A stretch of 64,000 nucleotides of DNA from an uncultured Treponema sp. (GTDB taxonomy: Bacteria > Spirochaetota > Spirochaetia > Treponematales > Treponemataceae): positions 1 through 64,000 of the forward strand of contig CAMNDY010000006.1 of assembly GCA_946535985.1 (NCBI GenBank), in the 5' to 3' direction. Made by a program: the position numbers and the translations under genes. This document shows positions 18,546-28,653 of the stretch, piece after piece; positions within the stretch are counted from its first letter, which is position 1; each line of letters opens with the position of its first letter. Under the pieces are notes generated by a model. It had not been told where the DNA came from. It ran no database searches and saw only the letters and a program-made list of their open reading frames with translations.

Positions 18546-19403
18546 TTATTTTACCATTGAAACGTCAAGTCGGTCGTATGGAGTTTCAAGCCCTGCAAGA
18601 GCTTTTTCTTTCATAATGGCAATATGAAGATCGCTTTTTGTCTTTAAGAAATCTTTTGGATCAAACCATACTGCAACAGTAATATCAATTCCAGAGGCTG
18701 CAAATTCATTTATCCATACAGCTGGAGCAGGATCTTTTAAAACTGTTTCACAATCATTTGCGGCTTTAAGATATGTATCAAGGGCAAGCTGTAAATCGTT
18801 TCCATAAGCAACAGGACATGTTACGGTAAGACGACGTTTTGAATGGAAAGACTTGTTCATAAGGTTTGCATTAATGATTGTTGAGTTTGGAATACGAACC
18901 ATTTCGTTATCCAGCGTGTGAACCGTAACAGAAATGAGGTTGATAGAATCTACAACTCCGGTAATTCCGTCAACGATGATTGTATCTCCAATTTTAATAG
19001 CCCCTTCTGTAATTACAAAAAGTCCGCTTATCAAATTGCTTACGCTTGTTTGAGCAGCAAAACCAATTGCAACTCCGGCAATTCCTGCAGCACCCCATAT
19101 AGCACCAAGTTTTACACCAAACAGGCTTAATACATACATTACAACAATTACATAAAAGACATATCTTAAAAACTTTATAAGAATCAGAGAGCGGGCCTTT
19201 GGAAGCTTTTTCTCAGGAACCTTTTTGATTCCTCTTACAAGGATTTTAAAAATAATCCAGAAAATAAAAATAATTATAAGAGTTCCAACTAACTTAAAAA
19301 GATTTTCCCAGGTGAGAAAGCTCTTTATCCATGTAATAAATGATGAGGTCTGTTCCATAAAAGAAGAACCTGCACTCTTAAGACCTTCTGATACTTCGTC
19401 CAT
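18546..19403 (-). CDS. mscS: Small-conductance mechanosensitive channel
   Basis: 285 residues. N-terminal TM segments, then the pore-lining TM3 region (GAAGIAGVAIGFAAQTSVSN) and the beta domain with EGAIKIGDTIIVDGITGVV and VRIPNSTI. Releases solutes under hypo-osmotic shock in the inner membrane. The frame opens at 19445, but that N-terminus encodes the R1 repeat (VPELVEG); the real start is ATG 19403, which has AAGGAG 7 nt upstream. It begins 2 bp after the nth stop and ends directly before the HD gene. Confidence 0.93.
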   Translation of the reverse strand: MDEVSEGLKSAGSSFMEQTSSFITWIKSFLTWENLFKLVGTLIIIFIFWIIFKILVRGIKKVPEKKLPKARSLILIKFLRYVFYVIVVMYVLSLFGVKLGAIWGAAGIAGVAIGFAAQTSVSNLISGLFVITEGAIKIGDTIIVDGITGVVDSINLISVTVHTLDNEMVRIPNSTIINANLMNKSFHSKRRLTVTCPVAYGNDLQLALDTYLKAANDCETVLKDPAPAVWINEFAASGIDITVAVWFDPKDFLKTKSDLHIAIMKEKALAGLETPYDRLDVSMVK

Positions 19404-19405
19404 AA

Positions 19406-20068
19406 CTACTCCTTCTGAGGACCCTTCGACAAGCTCAGGGACCACGAATTACATATATCCCTTATTATACATTCATTGCACTTTGGATTTCTAGCGGTAC
19501 ACACATATCTTCCATGAAGTAAAAGCCAGTGGTGGGCATGTTCAAGGTATTCCGGCGGGATTCTTTCAAGCAGCGACTGCTCAACCTCTTCTGGGGTCTT
19601 TCCCTGGGCAAGTCCAATTTTTGGGCAGATTCTTAAAAGGTGGGTGTCTACAGGCATGGTTGGTTTATGAAAAATTACATTCAAAACAACATTTGCAGTT
19701 TTGCGTCCAACCCCACGCAGAGTCATAAGCTCTTCCCGGGTATCGGGTACGGTGCTGTTAAAATCATCAATAAGCTGCTGAGAAAGTTTTATTATATTTG
19801 CACCTTTGTTTTTATAAAGCCCTATAGATTTTATGTAGGGAATGAGACCGTCCAAACCAAGGGCCAGCATTTTTTGAGGAGTATCTGCAATTTTAAAAAG
19901 CTCCTTTGTTGCCAGATTCACACTTTTATCTGTAGCCTGGGCAGAAAGAACAACGGCCACAAGCAAGGTGTAAGGGTTCACATAATCCAGCTCCGACTTA
20001 GGATTTGGATTTTGAGCTTTGAGACGTTCCATTACCTGTATAATCTGATTTTTAGAAAGAAGTTCCAT
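19406..20068 (-). CDS. nth: Endonuclease III with a repeat-derived C-terminal tail
   Basis: Base-excision DNA glycosylase/AP lyase. 220 residues. Shows LSAQATDKSVN, the helix-hairpin-helix LRGVGRKTANVV with the catalytic Lys, VDTHLLRI with the catalytic Asp, and a complete 4Fe-4S site CTARNPKCNECIIRDIC (C-x6-C-x2-C-x5-C). After the cluster the protein continues SWSLSLSKGPQKE; this tail is encoded by an R1 repeat (19421-19443) that seems to have displaced the original stop. Begins 26 bp after the GGDEF gene and leads the mscS-HD genes. Confidence 0.96.
   Translation of the reverse strand: MELLSKNQIIQVMERLKAQNPNPKSELDYVNPYTLLVAVVLSAQATDKSVNLATKELFKIADTPQKMLALGLDGLIPYIKSIGLYKNKGANIIKLSQQLIDDFNSTVPDTREELMTLRGVGRKTANVVLNVIFHKPTMPVDTHLLRICPKIGLAQGKTPEEVEQSLLERIPPEYLEHAHHWLLLHGRYVCTARNPKCNECIIRDICNSWSLSLSKGPQKE
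19421..19443 (-). repeat. R1 repeat encoding the C-terminus of Nth
   Basis: ACCCTTCGACAAGCTCAGGG, R1 core. Translated on the minus strand as SLSKGP before the nth stop, and lies just upstream of the mscS ribosome site. Confidence 0.88.
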
Positions 20069-20094
20069 AGATTTTTTGCAGAGAGTTGCTGTCC

Positions 20095-21390
20095 TTATTT
20101 TTTCTTAAGCTTCTTTTTATTTTCGTACATTTTTTCGTCTGCTCGGGAAAAGGCATCGGCAACACATTTATCACTTGCAAATATAAAATCGGCATAGCCA
20201 CCGGCCACAACTACATTACCGTCCTTGCGGTTACGTGTAACAGCCTTTTTGAATTTTGAAAAAATCTTTTCGCGGTCAAAGTAATCGGCGCCAAGAAGGA
20301 TAACTGCAAATTCGTCTCCACCAATTCTGTAAACGGGGCTGTGCGTAAAGGTTGTACAGATGAGTCTTGCTGCATCACAAATCAGAGTGTCTCCTGTTTC
20401 GTGGCCGTATTTGTCGTTAGTTTTCTTGAGATTGTTTACATCAAAAACTGCAACAGAGAAAGGACTGATTGTTCCTGCCTGAATTTCTTCATTAAGATGT
20501 TCTTCGGCACCTTCGTAGGCAAGTCTGTTTTTTATACCGGTAAGAGCATCGGTATTTGCCATTTCTGTAGCAAGACGAATTCTTTCGGAATATTCCTTTT
20601 CGATTTTTACATTTTCTTCGATATTTTGAACACCAAATACATAGTGATTTTCGTCTCCTGCTATAGAAGGAGTTGCTGTAAGTCTGTAGAACTGTGGGTT
20701 TCCATTAACTTCAAGCCTGTAGCGTATAGAAAGGGTTTTCAGGGCCTTAAGTGCCGGCCGCAGATTGTCTTCGGACATAAAATCTAAAAGACGTTTTCTG
20801 TCGGCTACATAAACGATTTTTGGAATATTTTCGATGGACTCTTTGAAAAAATCGGAACCTTTGTTTTGTAAACGGAATTCTTTGAATTTTCCCTGACTGA
20901 TGTATTCTTTATATTTACCGGTTTTGATATTTACATAATAAACACTTTCAAAATCGCGGCAAAGGGCCTGGGCAATTCCAAAGAAAGTAAAACCATTTGA
21001 AACTGTTTTTGTGTCAGGGTCTCCCCGAACCATGCCTTTATAAACTTTGACACCCTGTTTTTCATATTCTTTTATTCCAACAAACCACAAGTTGATTTCG
21101 CCCAATATCGGATGCTGCCAATAAATTTGAGCTTCGGAATAAAGTCCTTCCTGCATTTTCTTTATTGCGTGTTTTGTTGTGTCTCTGGAGTCATCTGCAA
21201 CCCGATTCAGCCAGTCGGCATAAACTTCGTCGGGAGTGGCCTTCTTGTTTTTAAAACCAAGAATATCCAGTGCGGTTTTGTCAAAATAGATTTTTGGACC
21301 TTTGTTTTTTTCGACTTCCATCTTCCAAAGTCCAAATTTTGCTTCTTGTAAAAGTGATGATATAAACTCTTTATCCTTAAAATCCTGCAT
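20095..21390 (-). CDS. PAS-GGDEF diguanylate cyclase
   Basis: 431 residues, no TM segment, so cytosolic. The N-terminal ~260 residues look like one or two PAS-type sensor modules (FGLWKMEVEKN at the start, FYRLTATPSIAG before the linker). The C-terminal GGDEF domain has DALTGIKNR, DVNNLKKTNDKYGHETGD and an intact RIGGDEFAV active site near residue 355, so it should make cyclic di-GMP. The typical RxxD inhibitory site is not evident. The start follows a TTTAATAT -10-like box with no Shine-Dalgarno. First gene of the minus-strand unit with nth, mscS and the HD gene, though nth may have its own start signals. Confidence 0.92.
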   Translation of the reverse strand: MQDFKDKEFISSLLQEAKFGLWKMEVEKNKGPKIYFDKTALDILGFKNKKATPDEVYADWLNRVADDSRDTTKHAIKKMQEGLYSEAQIYWQHPILGEINLWFVGIKEYEKQGVKVYKGMVRGDPDTKTVSNGFTFFGIAQALCRDFESVYYVNIKTGKYKEYISQGKFKEFRLQNKGSDFFKESIENIPKIVYVADRKRLLDFMSEDNLRPALKALKTLSIRYRLEVNGNPQFYRLTATPSIAGDENHYVFGVQNIEENVKIEKEYSERIRLATEMANTDALTGIKNRLAYEGAEEHLNEEIQAGTISPFSVAVFDVNNLKKTNDKYGHETGDTLICDAARLICTTFTHSPVYRIGGDEFAVILLGADYFDREKIFSKFKKAVTRNRKDGNVVVAGGYADFIFASDKCVADAFSRADEKMYENKKKLKKK

Positions 21391-21473
21391 TCTTCTATAT
21401 TAAAGCCAAAAATTGAATTTCTCAAGAAAAAAGATATAACAAAACATTCCTTTGAATATTTTGCACAAATTAT

Positions 21474-21487
21474 TATAATAGAAGAAT
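21474..21487 (+). promoter_or_regulatory. -10 box of the RND efflux operon, probably leaderless
   Basis: TATAAT at 21474-21479, 8 nt before the ATG at 21488, with no Shine-Dalgarno between. Confidence 0.55.
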
Positions 21488-22816
21488 ATGAAAAAGATTT
21501 GTTTGCACATAATGATTGCGGCTATTTTTATTGCATGGCCTATGGCAGCACAAACTTCAAACAAGACTGCCAGAATTATTACTATTGATGATGCCGTAAA
21601 TCTGGCTTTACAAAATAATATTGAAATTAAACAAAGCACAATGGATCTGGAGCTGCTTGAAACAAAAAATAAGTACTCCTGGAATAGTGTAAGTCCTTCT
21701 ATTAGTGCAAGCGGTGGTTTTAATGGGCAGACTCCTTTAGAAAGTGGCAGCGAGACTTCTTTTTCATATTCACTTGGTGCTTCTTTGAGATTAAGTCTTA
21801 CTCCAACTTTGCGGACTACAATGAAAAAAGCGCTTTTGGATTATCAGGCAGGAAAAGCAAGTCTTGAAACAACAAAACGCCGGATTGAACTTAGTGTACG
21901 AAAAACCTTTTACAGTCTGATTTATTTTAATGATAATATAGAAATCCAGCAGCGCAGCCTTGAAACTGCAAAGCAGACTTATGAATCAAATAAAGCTAAA
22001 TACAGTCAGGGACGCCTGCCGGAACTTCAGCTGCTTAATTCACAATACAATTACGAAAAAAAGATTCCTGATATTGAAAATCTTAAACGCACATACCAGA
22101 GCAATATAGACAGCTTTAAGATTTTGCTGGGGCTTGGCCTTGATGATGAAATAATCTTACAGGGAAAGCTTGATGATGCATTCAATGTTCAATTTAATGA
22201 TACAAGTCTTGAAACAGCCCTTGCTTCAATTGAAGAAAATGCAAGTATAAAGAATCTCAAACAGCAGATTGCGGCAACTCAAAATACACTTCAAGCTGCA
22301 AAGCTTGCAAGTTATGCACCTTCAATTTCCTTTTCTCTTTCTGAAAGCACGACCGGTTCAAGTAAAAAAAATATGCCGGGTAAAGAAGCCTGGGAACCAT
22401 CATCATCCTTAAGCTATGGAGTAAACGTGAACCTTCCGTTAGACGGATTTTTTCCATGGGCAAATGGCAAATTGAATGTTCAGACTGCAGAAGAAAATCT
22501 TGCAAAACTCCAGATGAATCTTGAACAGACACGCACTCAGACAAGGCTCACTGTAAAAAACAGCTACAATTCAATTTTGCAGAATATCACCCAGCTTGAG
22601 CTCCTGGAAAAAAGCGAGGAGCTTACACAAAAAGCATACGAAATGTCAAAAAATGCCTACAATATGGGTTCAACCGATTTACTTTCTTTACAGCAGGCAG
22701 AAGATAACCTTTATTCGGCAAGATATAGTGTTCAGAATCAAAAATATACGATTTTGACTTCAATTCTAACTTTAGAAGATACTCTGGGACTTCCATTCGG
22801 AACACTTGGAAAATAA
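21488..22816 (+). CDS. TolC-type outer membrane efflux protein
   Basis: 442 residues with a cleavable signal peptide (MKKICLHIMIAAIFIAWPMAAQ). The mature part has the long alpha-helical duplication of outer membrane factors: RIITIDDAVNLALQNN at the start, Ala/Gln/Leu-rich coiled helices, a repeat of the same pattern after residue 240, and ENLYSARYSVQNQKYTILTS near the end. Exit duct for the inner-membrane RND pump encoded two genes downstream. First gene of a four-gene operon; the membrane fusion gene starts 42 bp later. Confidence 0.92.
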   Translation: MKKICLHIMIAAIFIAWPMAAQTSNKTARIITIDDAVNLALQNNIEIKQSTMDLELLETKNKYSWNSVSPSISASGGFNGQTPLESGSETSFSYSLGASLRLSLTPTLRTTMKKALLDYQAGKASLETTKRRIELSVRKTFYSLIYFNDNIEIQQRSLETAKQTYESNKAKYSQGRLPELQLLNSQYNYEKKIPDIENLKRTYQSNIDSFKILLGLGLDDEIILQGKLDDAFNVQFNDTSLETALASIEENASIKNLKQQIAATQNTLQAAKLASYAPSISFSLSESTTGSSKKNMPGKEAWEPSSSLSYGVNVNLPLDGFFPWANGKLNVQTAEENLAKLQMNLEQTRTQTRLTVKNSYNSILQNITQLELLEKSEELTQKAYEMSKNAYNMGSTDLLSLQQAEDNLYSARYSVQNQKYTILTSILTLEDTLGLPFGTLGK

Positions 22817-22817
22817 A

Positions 22818-22853
22818 TGTCATTTTCGGGCTTGACCCGGAAATCTGAGAGGA
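22818..22853 (+). repeat. Dispersed repeat family R3, copy 1
   Basis: TGTCATTTTCGGGCTTGACC followed by CGGAAATCT. The core CATT-CGGGCTTGACCCG recurs twice, inverted to each other, at 57125-57213. It fills the gap between the TolC and fusion-protein genes and stops just before the GAGAGGA ribosome site. Confidence 0.75.
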
Positions 22854-22858
22854 TAAAA

Positions 22859-23896
22859 ATGAGCGAAACAAAATCAGTTAAAAAACAATGGATTACTACA
22901 ATAATCGTTCTTGTTCTTATTGGCGGCACAGCATTTGCTTCATTTGCAATAATTAAAAAGGCTAAAGATAAAAAAGCTGCTGCAGCTGCCGGTGGTGGCT
23001 GGGGCAGAGGAGCTGGTGGCGCTGTAACTGCTGTAAGCACTGTGAAGGCCGAGGCACTTATCCTCAAGGATTTTGTATTGACAAACGGCGAAGTAGAAAC
23101 TCAGGTTTCGGTAGACGTTTTCCCTTCTATTGGTGGTAAAGTTGTTCAGATGAAAGTATCGCTTGGTTCTTCTGTAAACAAAGGCGATGTCATTGCATAT
23201 ATAGACCCTTCAGAAGCCGGCAGCTACTACGTAAACAGCCCGGTAACTGCTCCAATCAGCGGAAGCATTCTTACTTCTACTGTAAAGGTTGGCCAGAAGG
23301 TTACTGCAAGCTCTGTTATTGCAAAAATCGGTGATATTTCGAATCTTCAGGTAACTGCAAAAGTTCCGGAGCGTTATGTTGCATATCTTAAGGAAGGGCA
23401 GAAAGCTCAGATTACCTTCCAGGCTTATGGAGATCAGGTTTTTGAGGCTTCTGTTTACCGCATCTCTCCTGTAGTCGATCCGGCAACCCGTACAAAAGAA
23501 ATCATTCTTCATTTTGACAAAGATTATCCACAGATAAACGCAGGTATGTTTGCAAAGGTAAAGCTCTTCACTGTTGATTACAGCGGATATCCTGCAATTC
23601 AGCAGGATGCCCTTACCGAAAACGGCGACGAATACTATCTGTATATTGTTAAAGAAGACAGTACTGTAACAAAGCGTAAGGTTTTGCGAGGTCAGAATGT
23701 AGATGGTTATGTTCAGATTATTGAAGGTCTTAGTGCCGGCGAAGTTGTAGTAACCGAAGGTATGCTTACCCTTTATGAAGGAGCAAAAGTCCGCGATATT
23801 TCCGGTAACGTTGAGTTCAAAGAAGAAGCTCCACAAGTTCCGGCAGATGGCACAGGTGGACCAGGGGGCGCTCCTCAAGGAGACAAAAATAAATGA
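22859..23896 (+). CDS. RND efflux periplasmic adaptor (membrane fusion protein)
   Basis: 345 residues from ATG 22859 (GAGAGGA upstream); the longer frame from 22817 starts in the R3 repeat. One N-terminal TM anchor (residues ~9-28) is followed by an Ala/Gly-rich linker. Then come the split lipoyl domain (VFPSIGGKVVQMKVSLGSSVNKGD and APISGSILTSTVKVGQKV), a short hairpin, the beta-barrel domain (VVDPATRTKEI) and a Pro/Gly-rich tail. Bridges TolC and the RND pump. Stop overlaps the pump start by 4 bp. Confidence 0.93.
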   Translation: MSETKSVKKQWITTIIVLVLIGGTAFASFAIIKKAKDKKAAAAAGGGWGRGAGGAVTAVSTVKAEALILKDFVLTNGEVETQVSVDVFPSIGGKVVQMKVSLGSSVNKGDVIAYIDPSEAGSYYVNSPVTAPISGSILTSTVKVGQKVTASSVIAKIGDISNLQVTAKVPERYVAYLKEGQKAQITFQAYGDQVFEASVYRISPVVDPATRTKEIILHFDKDYPQINAGMFAKVKLFTVDYSGYPAIQQDALTENGDEYYLYIVKEDSTVTKRKVLRGQNVDGYVQIIEGLSAGEVVVTEGMLTLYEGAKVRDISGNVEFKEEAPQVPADGTGGPGGAPQGDKNK

Positions 23897-26800
23897 GTTT
23901 AAGTAGAAAAACCCTGGAGCATCCGGTTCTCATATTAATTGTTTTTGCCCTTCTTGGAGTTATTGGCATTTTTACTTTAAGCAATGTTGCAATTGCCCTT
24001 ATGCCGGAAGTAGAAAATCCTAGTCTTTCAATTAATACAACTTATACAAATGCGGGCCCGGAATCAGTAGAAAAAACAGTTACAAAAGTTATAGAAAACG
24101 CTGTAATGAGCGTAAACGGCCTTAAAAACATCACTTCAACTTCGAACGAATCTAATTCAAGCGTTAATCTGGAATTTGAATATGGTACAGATCTTACCGA
24201 AGCAATGAATGATATCCGCGACAAGCTTGACCGTGTAAAACGTATGTTGCCCGAAAATGCAAGTACTCCTTCTATCTGGAGATTTACAGGTGATAACGGC
24301 GAAATTATGCGTATTCTTATTAGAAGTAACCGTTCTGTTGATGATATTAAAGCAATTGCTGAAAGTAATATCGTAAGTATTCTTGAACAGGCAGATGGAG
24401 TTGGACAAGCCGAAATTTGGGGTGGACGAACTGCTCAGGTAAATGTCCGCCTTGACCAGAACAGAATGGCTGCTTACGGCTTTACTGTTCCAACTATTAC
24501 AAGCGCTCTTTCCCGCCAGAACATGGAGCTTGGTGGTGGTAAGGTTCAGGAAGGTCATAAGAACTACATTGTAAGAACAATTGGAGAATATACAAGTCTT
24601 GAAGAAATAAACGATACAGTAATTGCTATAATCAACGGTTATGCTGTGCGCTTAAAGGATGTTGGTGAAGCTACAATCGGTTATGCAGATACAACTCAGG
24701 AATCCTATATCAACGGAGAAAAGGGTGTTTATATAAGTGTACAAAAACAATCCGACGCAAATACTGTAACTGTAGCAAACAATGTATATAAAAAGATTGA
24801 GCAGGCAGAAAAAAATATCCCGTCTGATGTTACCCTTCAGATTATTCAGGATTCGACAGATGCTATCCGCGAAACCATTAACACTCTGGTTTCTTCGGCC
24901 TGGCAGGGTTTGATTCTTGCAGTTATCATTCTTTTTATCTTTTTACAGAATTTTAAATCAACAATCATCATTTCAATTTCTATTCCGCTTTCAATTATCA
25001 TTACTCTTTTTGCAATGAGTATGTTTGGACTTACCCTGAACATGATGACTTTGACAGGTCTTATTCTTGGTGTAGGTATGATTGTAGACGCTTCCATCGT
25101 TATGATTGATAATATCTTTGCATACCGGCAGCGAGGCGCCAAACCTAAAATCTCTGCAATTCTGGGAAGCCAGGAAATGCTCATGTCTGTAATTTCGGGC
25201 AACCTTACAACAATCTGTGTATTCATTCCTTTTGTATTCTTTATTAAGGATCTTGGTTTTATGGGACAGATGTTTAAGGGAGCAATCTTTACAATTGTAA
25301 TTGCCCTTGTTTCTTCTTTGCTTGTAGCTATCTTCCTTGTTCCGGTTCTTGCCGGCAAGTTCCTGCCTCTTTCAAACCGCAAAGAAAAACCTGTAGAAAA
25401 TCCTCTGCTTAAGATTATTTACAAGGCCTTTGAAACTGTAATCAATTTCTTTACAAATCTTTATGCAAGACTTCTTAAGGCAGCCTTGAATAACAGACTC
25501 ATTACAATTGTTGCGGCTATTTGTATTCTTGTTCTTTCTGCAAGCTTTGTTCCTACAATGCAGATTAATCAGATTCCGGCCGGTCGTGATGATCAGGTTC
25601 AGCTTAATATTACTCTTGGAACGGCTACTCCTTTTGAAGAGACAAAAGAAGTTGTTATGGCCATGGAAAAATATGTTTACGAAGAATGTAAGGGCTATAA
25701 AACAGTTTCTACTTCAATTGGTGGACGTAATACAAACCGTGGTTCTATTACAATTGCTTTGCCTGAAACTGCAAAACAGGTAGATTCTGCTGCCGAAATG
25801 CAGAACAAACTGCGTAAGCATTTTCAGGAATTCCCAAGTGCCCGTTTTGTCTTTAGCGAAGGCTGGCGCGGCAACTGGATGGGAAGCAGTGTTGATATTG
25901 TTCTTCTTTCTGATGATCTGGATGCAGCGCTTGATACAGCAGAAGCAATTCAGGATGTCGTTTCTCAGAATAAAAAAGTTAGTGAACCTTCTATAAGCAT
26001 GGACAAGGGTTTGCCTCAGGTAGAAATTGTAATTGACCGTGAACGAGCCTATGCAATGGGAGTAGATGTTGCAACTGTTGCCCGCGAAATAAACTATGCA
26101 ATCAACGGTTCTACAGCCTGTACCTATAGAAGCAACGGTAAAGATTACAGCGTTGTTGTTGCCTATCGCCCCGAAGACCGTAAGACTATAAATGACCTTG
26201 AATCAATTTTTGTACGTGGTAATGGCGGCATGGTAAGTGTTGCTAACTTTGCAAGCACTAAAAAAGGTCTTGGACCAGTTTCAATCCGCCGCGAAAATCA
26301 AAAGCGTATTATTCACGTAAGAGCCAGCAACCTTACCGAAGAAAATGATAACGTAATCGAAGAAGAAATCCGAAAGGCAATCCAGAGTTCGGTTATTATT
26401 CCGGAATCTGTAGTTGTAAATTACGAAGGAGCCTGGAAAGATACAATGGACCAGTATTCCTTCTATGCAAAAATTGCAATTATGGCGATCCTTCTTGTAT
26501 TTGGTGTTATGGCTTCTACTTATGAATCTTTCAAGGCTCCGCTTATAAACCTTGCAACAATGCCTTTTATTCTTATTGGTGTTATTCTTATTCATAAGAT
26601 TCTTGGCGAAGCTTTGTCATTCATGTCTGCAATTGGAATTATCATGCTCATTGGTATTGTAGTAAATAACGGTATTATTCTTGTTGACTACACGAATATT
26701 CTTGTTGGACGAGGCCTTGAACTTAAAGAAGCCTGCTATCAGTCAGGAAAGAGCCGATTCCGCCCTGTTTTGATGACAACTCTTACTACCATTCTTGGTA

Positions 26801-26976
26801 TGCTTCCTATGTGTTTTGCAACAAACGGTCAGGCAGGTATGGTTCGCCCTATTGCAATTGCCGTTGTAGGTGGTTTAATTTCAAGTACCTTTGTTACTCT
26901 GCTGATTATTCCTGTTTTGTACAGTCTTGTAATGAAAAAGCGCACACCACGACAAAGGAGAATCGAAAATGTATAG
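23893..26976 (+). CDS. RND multidrug efflux pump, HAE1-like
   Basis: 1027 residues, full family length: TM1 (LILIVFALLGVIGIF), large periplasmic loop, TM2-6, second loop, TM8-12. TM4 carries LGVGMIVDASIVMIDN with the proton-relay Asp, and the second half has LIGIVVNNGIILVDY. Proton-driven inner-membrane pump; substrate not predictable. Its stop overlaps the next gene by 8 bp. Confidence 0.95.
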   Translation: MSLSRKTLEHPVLILIVFALLGVIGIFTLSNVAIALMPEVENPSLSINTTYTNAGPESVEKTVTKVIENAVMSVNGLKNITSTSNESNSSVNLEFEYGTDLTEAMNDIRDKLDRVKRMLPENASTPSIWRFTGDNGEIMRILIRSNRSVDDIKAIAESNIVSILEQADGVGQAEIWGGRTAQVNVRLDQNRMAAYGFTVPTITSALSRQNMELGGGKVQEGHKNYIVRTIGEYTSLEEINDTVIAIINGYAVRLKDVGEATIGYADTTQESYINGEKGVYISVQKQSDANTVTVANNVYKKIEQAEKNIPSDVTLQIIQDSTDAIRETINTLVSSAWQGLILAVIILFIFLQNFKSTIIISISIPLSIIITLFAMSMFGLTLNMMTLTGLILGVGMIVDASIVMIDNIFAYRQRGAKPKISAILGSQEMLMSVISGNLTTICVFIPFVFFIKDLGFMGQMFKGAIFTIVIALVSSLLVAIFLVPVLAGKFLPLSNRKEKPVENPLLKIIYKAFETVINFFTNLYARLLKAALNNRLITIVAAICILVLSASFVPTMQINQIPAGRDDQVQLNITLGTATPFEETKEVVMAMEKYVYEECKGYKTVSTSIGGRNTNRGSITIALPETAKQVDSAAEMQNKLRKHFQEFPSARFVFSEGWRGNWMGSSVDIVLLSDDLDAALDTAEAIQDVVSQNKKVSEPSISMDKGLPQVEIVIDRERAYAMGVDVATVAREINYAINGSTACTYRSNGKDYSVVVAYRPEDRKTINDLESIFVRGNGGMVSVANFASTKKGLGPVSIRRENQKRIIHVRASNLTEENDNVIEEEIRKAIQSSVIIPESVVVNYEGAWKDTMDQYSFYAKIAIMAILLVFGVMASTYESFKAPLINLATMPFILIGVILIHKILGEALSFMSAIGIIMLIGIVVNNGIILVDYTNILVGRGLELKEACYQSGKSRFRPVLMTTLTTILGMLPMCFATNGQAGMVRPIAIAVVGGLISSTFVTLLIIPVLYSLVMKKRTPRQRRIENV

Positions 26977-27259
26977 AGCAGAAATTATAAGTAATCAGTC
27001 TGTTCAGGATGATATTACAGAACGTCTGGAAAAAGAAATTCCGGGCATTCAATATACTCTTATACCTGAAGTTCACGGAAGAGGACTTAAAACCAAAAAA
27101 CTTGGTGATACTGTCTGGCCCGAAATGAATTTTATTCTTTTTGCCTATATAGAAGATGAAGACGCAAAAAAAATAAAAGACGTAATTGCCCAGGTAAAGG
27201 AAAGTTTTCCTAATGAAGGAATAAGCCTTTTCTTTACAAAGGGTGAGAATCCTGAGTAA
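26969..27259 (+). CDS. PG0541-type RND-transporter-associated protein, PII-like
   Basis: 96 residues. MYRAEIISNQSVQDDITERL and VIAQVKESFPNEGISLFFTKG outline a small alternating beta-alpha-beta fold like PII signalling proteins. Such proteins are regularly encoded behind RND pumps and are known as the PG0541 family; the role is unknown, perhaps pump sensing. The start overlaps the pump stop by 8 bp, so translation is coupled. Confidence 0.8.
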   Translation: MYRAEIISNQSVQDDITERLEKEIPGIQYTLIPEVHGRGLKTKKLGDTVWPEMNFILFAYIEDEDAKKIKDVIAQVKESFPNEGISLFFTKGENPE

Positions 27260-27276
27260 TTAAACCGGATTTTTAA

Positions 27277-28479
27277 TTATACAAGAGCTTTTAAAGCTTC
27301 TACTTTATCTGTCTTTTCCCAAGGGAAGTGGTCGCGTCCAAAGTGTCCGTAGCTGGCTGTCTTAGAATAAATTGGAGCTTTGAGACCTAAGGTTGCAGAG
27401 ATTCCCGCAGGAGTACAGTCAAATACCTTGAGAACAGCTGCTTCAATCTTTGTTTTCTCAACTTTTTCTGTTCCAAAGGTTTCTACCATAATGCTTACAG
27501 GAAAAGGAACTCCAATTGCATAGGCAAGTTCAACTTCGGCTCTGTCGGCAAGGCCTGCTGCAACAATGTTTTTTGCAATGTAACGGGCCATGTAGGCTGC
27601 AGAACGGTCAACCTTACTTGGATCTTTTCCGCTGAAGGCACCACCACCATGACGCCCCATTCCACCATAAGTATCTACAATGATTTTACGTCCTGTAAGA
27701 CCAGAGTCTCCATCAGGGCCACCTTTTACAAAGCGTCCTGTTGGGTTAATAAAGAACTTTGTTTTGCTGTCCAAAAGACCTGTTGGTTCAAGAACAGGCT
27801 TGATTATCTGTTCGATGATTGTTTTTTCAATTTCTTCATGTGAAATTTCAGGGTCATGCTGGTGAGAAACTACAACTGTATCAATGTGAACGGGCTTATA
27901 TCCGTCGTATTCAATTGTAACCTGAGATTTTGCATCTGGTCTGAGCCAAGGGATTTTTTTGCTCTTGCGGAGTTCTGCGGCTCTTATAAGAATCTGATGT
28001 GAATAATAAACAGGAGCAGGCATGAGGGTAGGGGTTTCGTTGCAAGCAAATCCGAACATCATTCCCTGGTCTCCTGCTCCCTGCTGACCTTCGTATTCCT
28101 TTAAGCCGCTTCCAACAACTCCCTGGCAGATATCATCAGACTGGGCGTGAAGACGGTTCATAAAGGTAAAGCTTTTGTAGTCTAGACCTTTGTCTTCGCT
28201 GTCGTAGCCTATTTCTTTTGCAACATTGCGGGCAATTTCTTCGACCTTTGAGTTGAACTGTTCAAAATCGATGTCCTGTTTTAAAAATCTTATTTCGCCA
28301 CCAACAAGAACAAAGTTTGTTGTAGCAAAAGTTTCGCAGGCAACATGTGCTTCCGGATCAAGGCTAAGACAATAATCAAGAATACCATCCGAAATCTGGT
28401 CACAAAGCTTGTCTGGATGACCTTCTCCAACTGATTCTGATGTAAATAAATAGTGATTTTTGTTTAAGATAGTGTCCAT
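27277..28479 (-). CDS. metK: S-adenosylmethionine synthetase
   Basis: Makes SAM from methionine and ATP. 400 residues, family length. [20 protein letters not shown] at the N-terminus (His and Asp of the active site), [20 protein letters not shown] near residue 130, and [19 protein letters not shown] near 265 holding the phosphate-binding loop. A strong AGAGGAGG ribosome site precedes the ATG. The 5' region to about 28600 contains a small GTCTAAGAC palindrome and a TATAAT on the minus strand; no SAM riboswitch class was recognised. Confidence 0.97.
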   Translation of the reverse strand: MDTILNKNHYLFTSESVGEGHPDKLCDQISDGILDYCLSLDPEAHVACETFATTNFVLVGGEIRFLKQDIDFEQFNSKVEEIARNVAKEIGYDSEDKGLDYKSFTFMNRLHAQSDDICQGVVGSGLKEYEGQQGAGDQGMMFGFACNETPTLMPAPVYYSHQILIRAAELRKSKKIPWLRPDAKSQVTIEYDGYKPVHIDTVVVSHQHDPEISHEEIEKTIIEQIIKPVLEPTGLLDSKTKFFINPTGRFVKGGPDGDSGLTGRKIIVDTYGGMGRHGGGAFSGKDPSKVDRSAAYMARYIAKNIVAAGLADRAEVELAYAIGVPFPVSIMVETFGTEKVEKTKIEAAVLKVFDCTPAGISATLGLKAPIYSKTASYGHFGRDHFPWEKTDKVEALKALV

Positions 28480-28653
28480 ATCAGGACCTCCTCTTTAGCA
28501 AGATTTAAGGTGTCTAAGACATCCCCTTCCGTTCTGCAATTTCGGTTAAATCAACGGATTAAAAATACTATATTACAAAGAATGAAATATATCAATATTA
28601 TAGAAAAAAAATATAGATGAAATTAAAAAAAATCGCTTCCACTCATTTTAGTA
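28480..28653. other. AT-rich 5' region of metK
   Basis: Contains the metK leader (a short GTCTTAGAC stem region) and, on the minus strand, a TATAAT near 28597-28602. No gene seen. Confidence 0.4.

Noticed and set aside
28480-28620. SAM riboswitch before metK
   Set aside because: Only a small GTCTAAGAC palindrome; I could not match any SAM riboswitch consensus, and a strong Shine-Dalgarno lies free.
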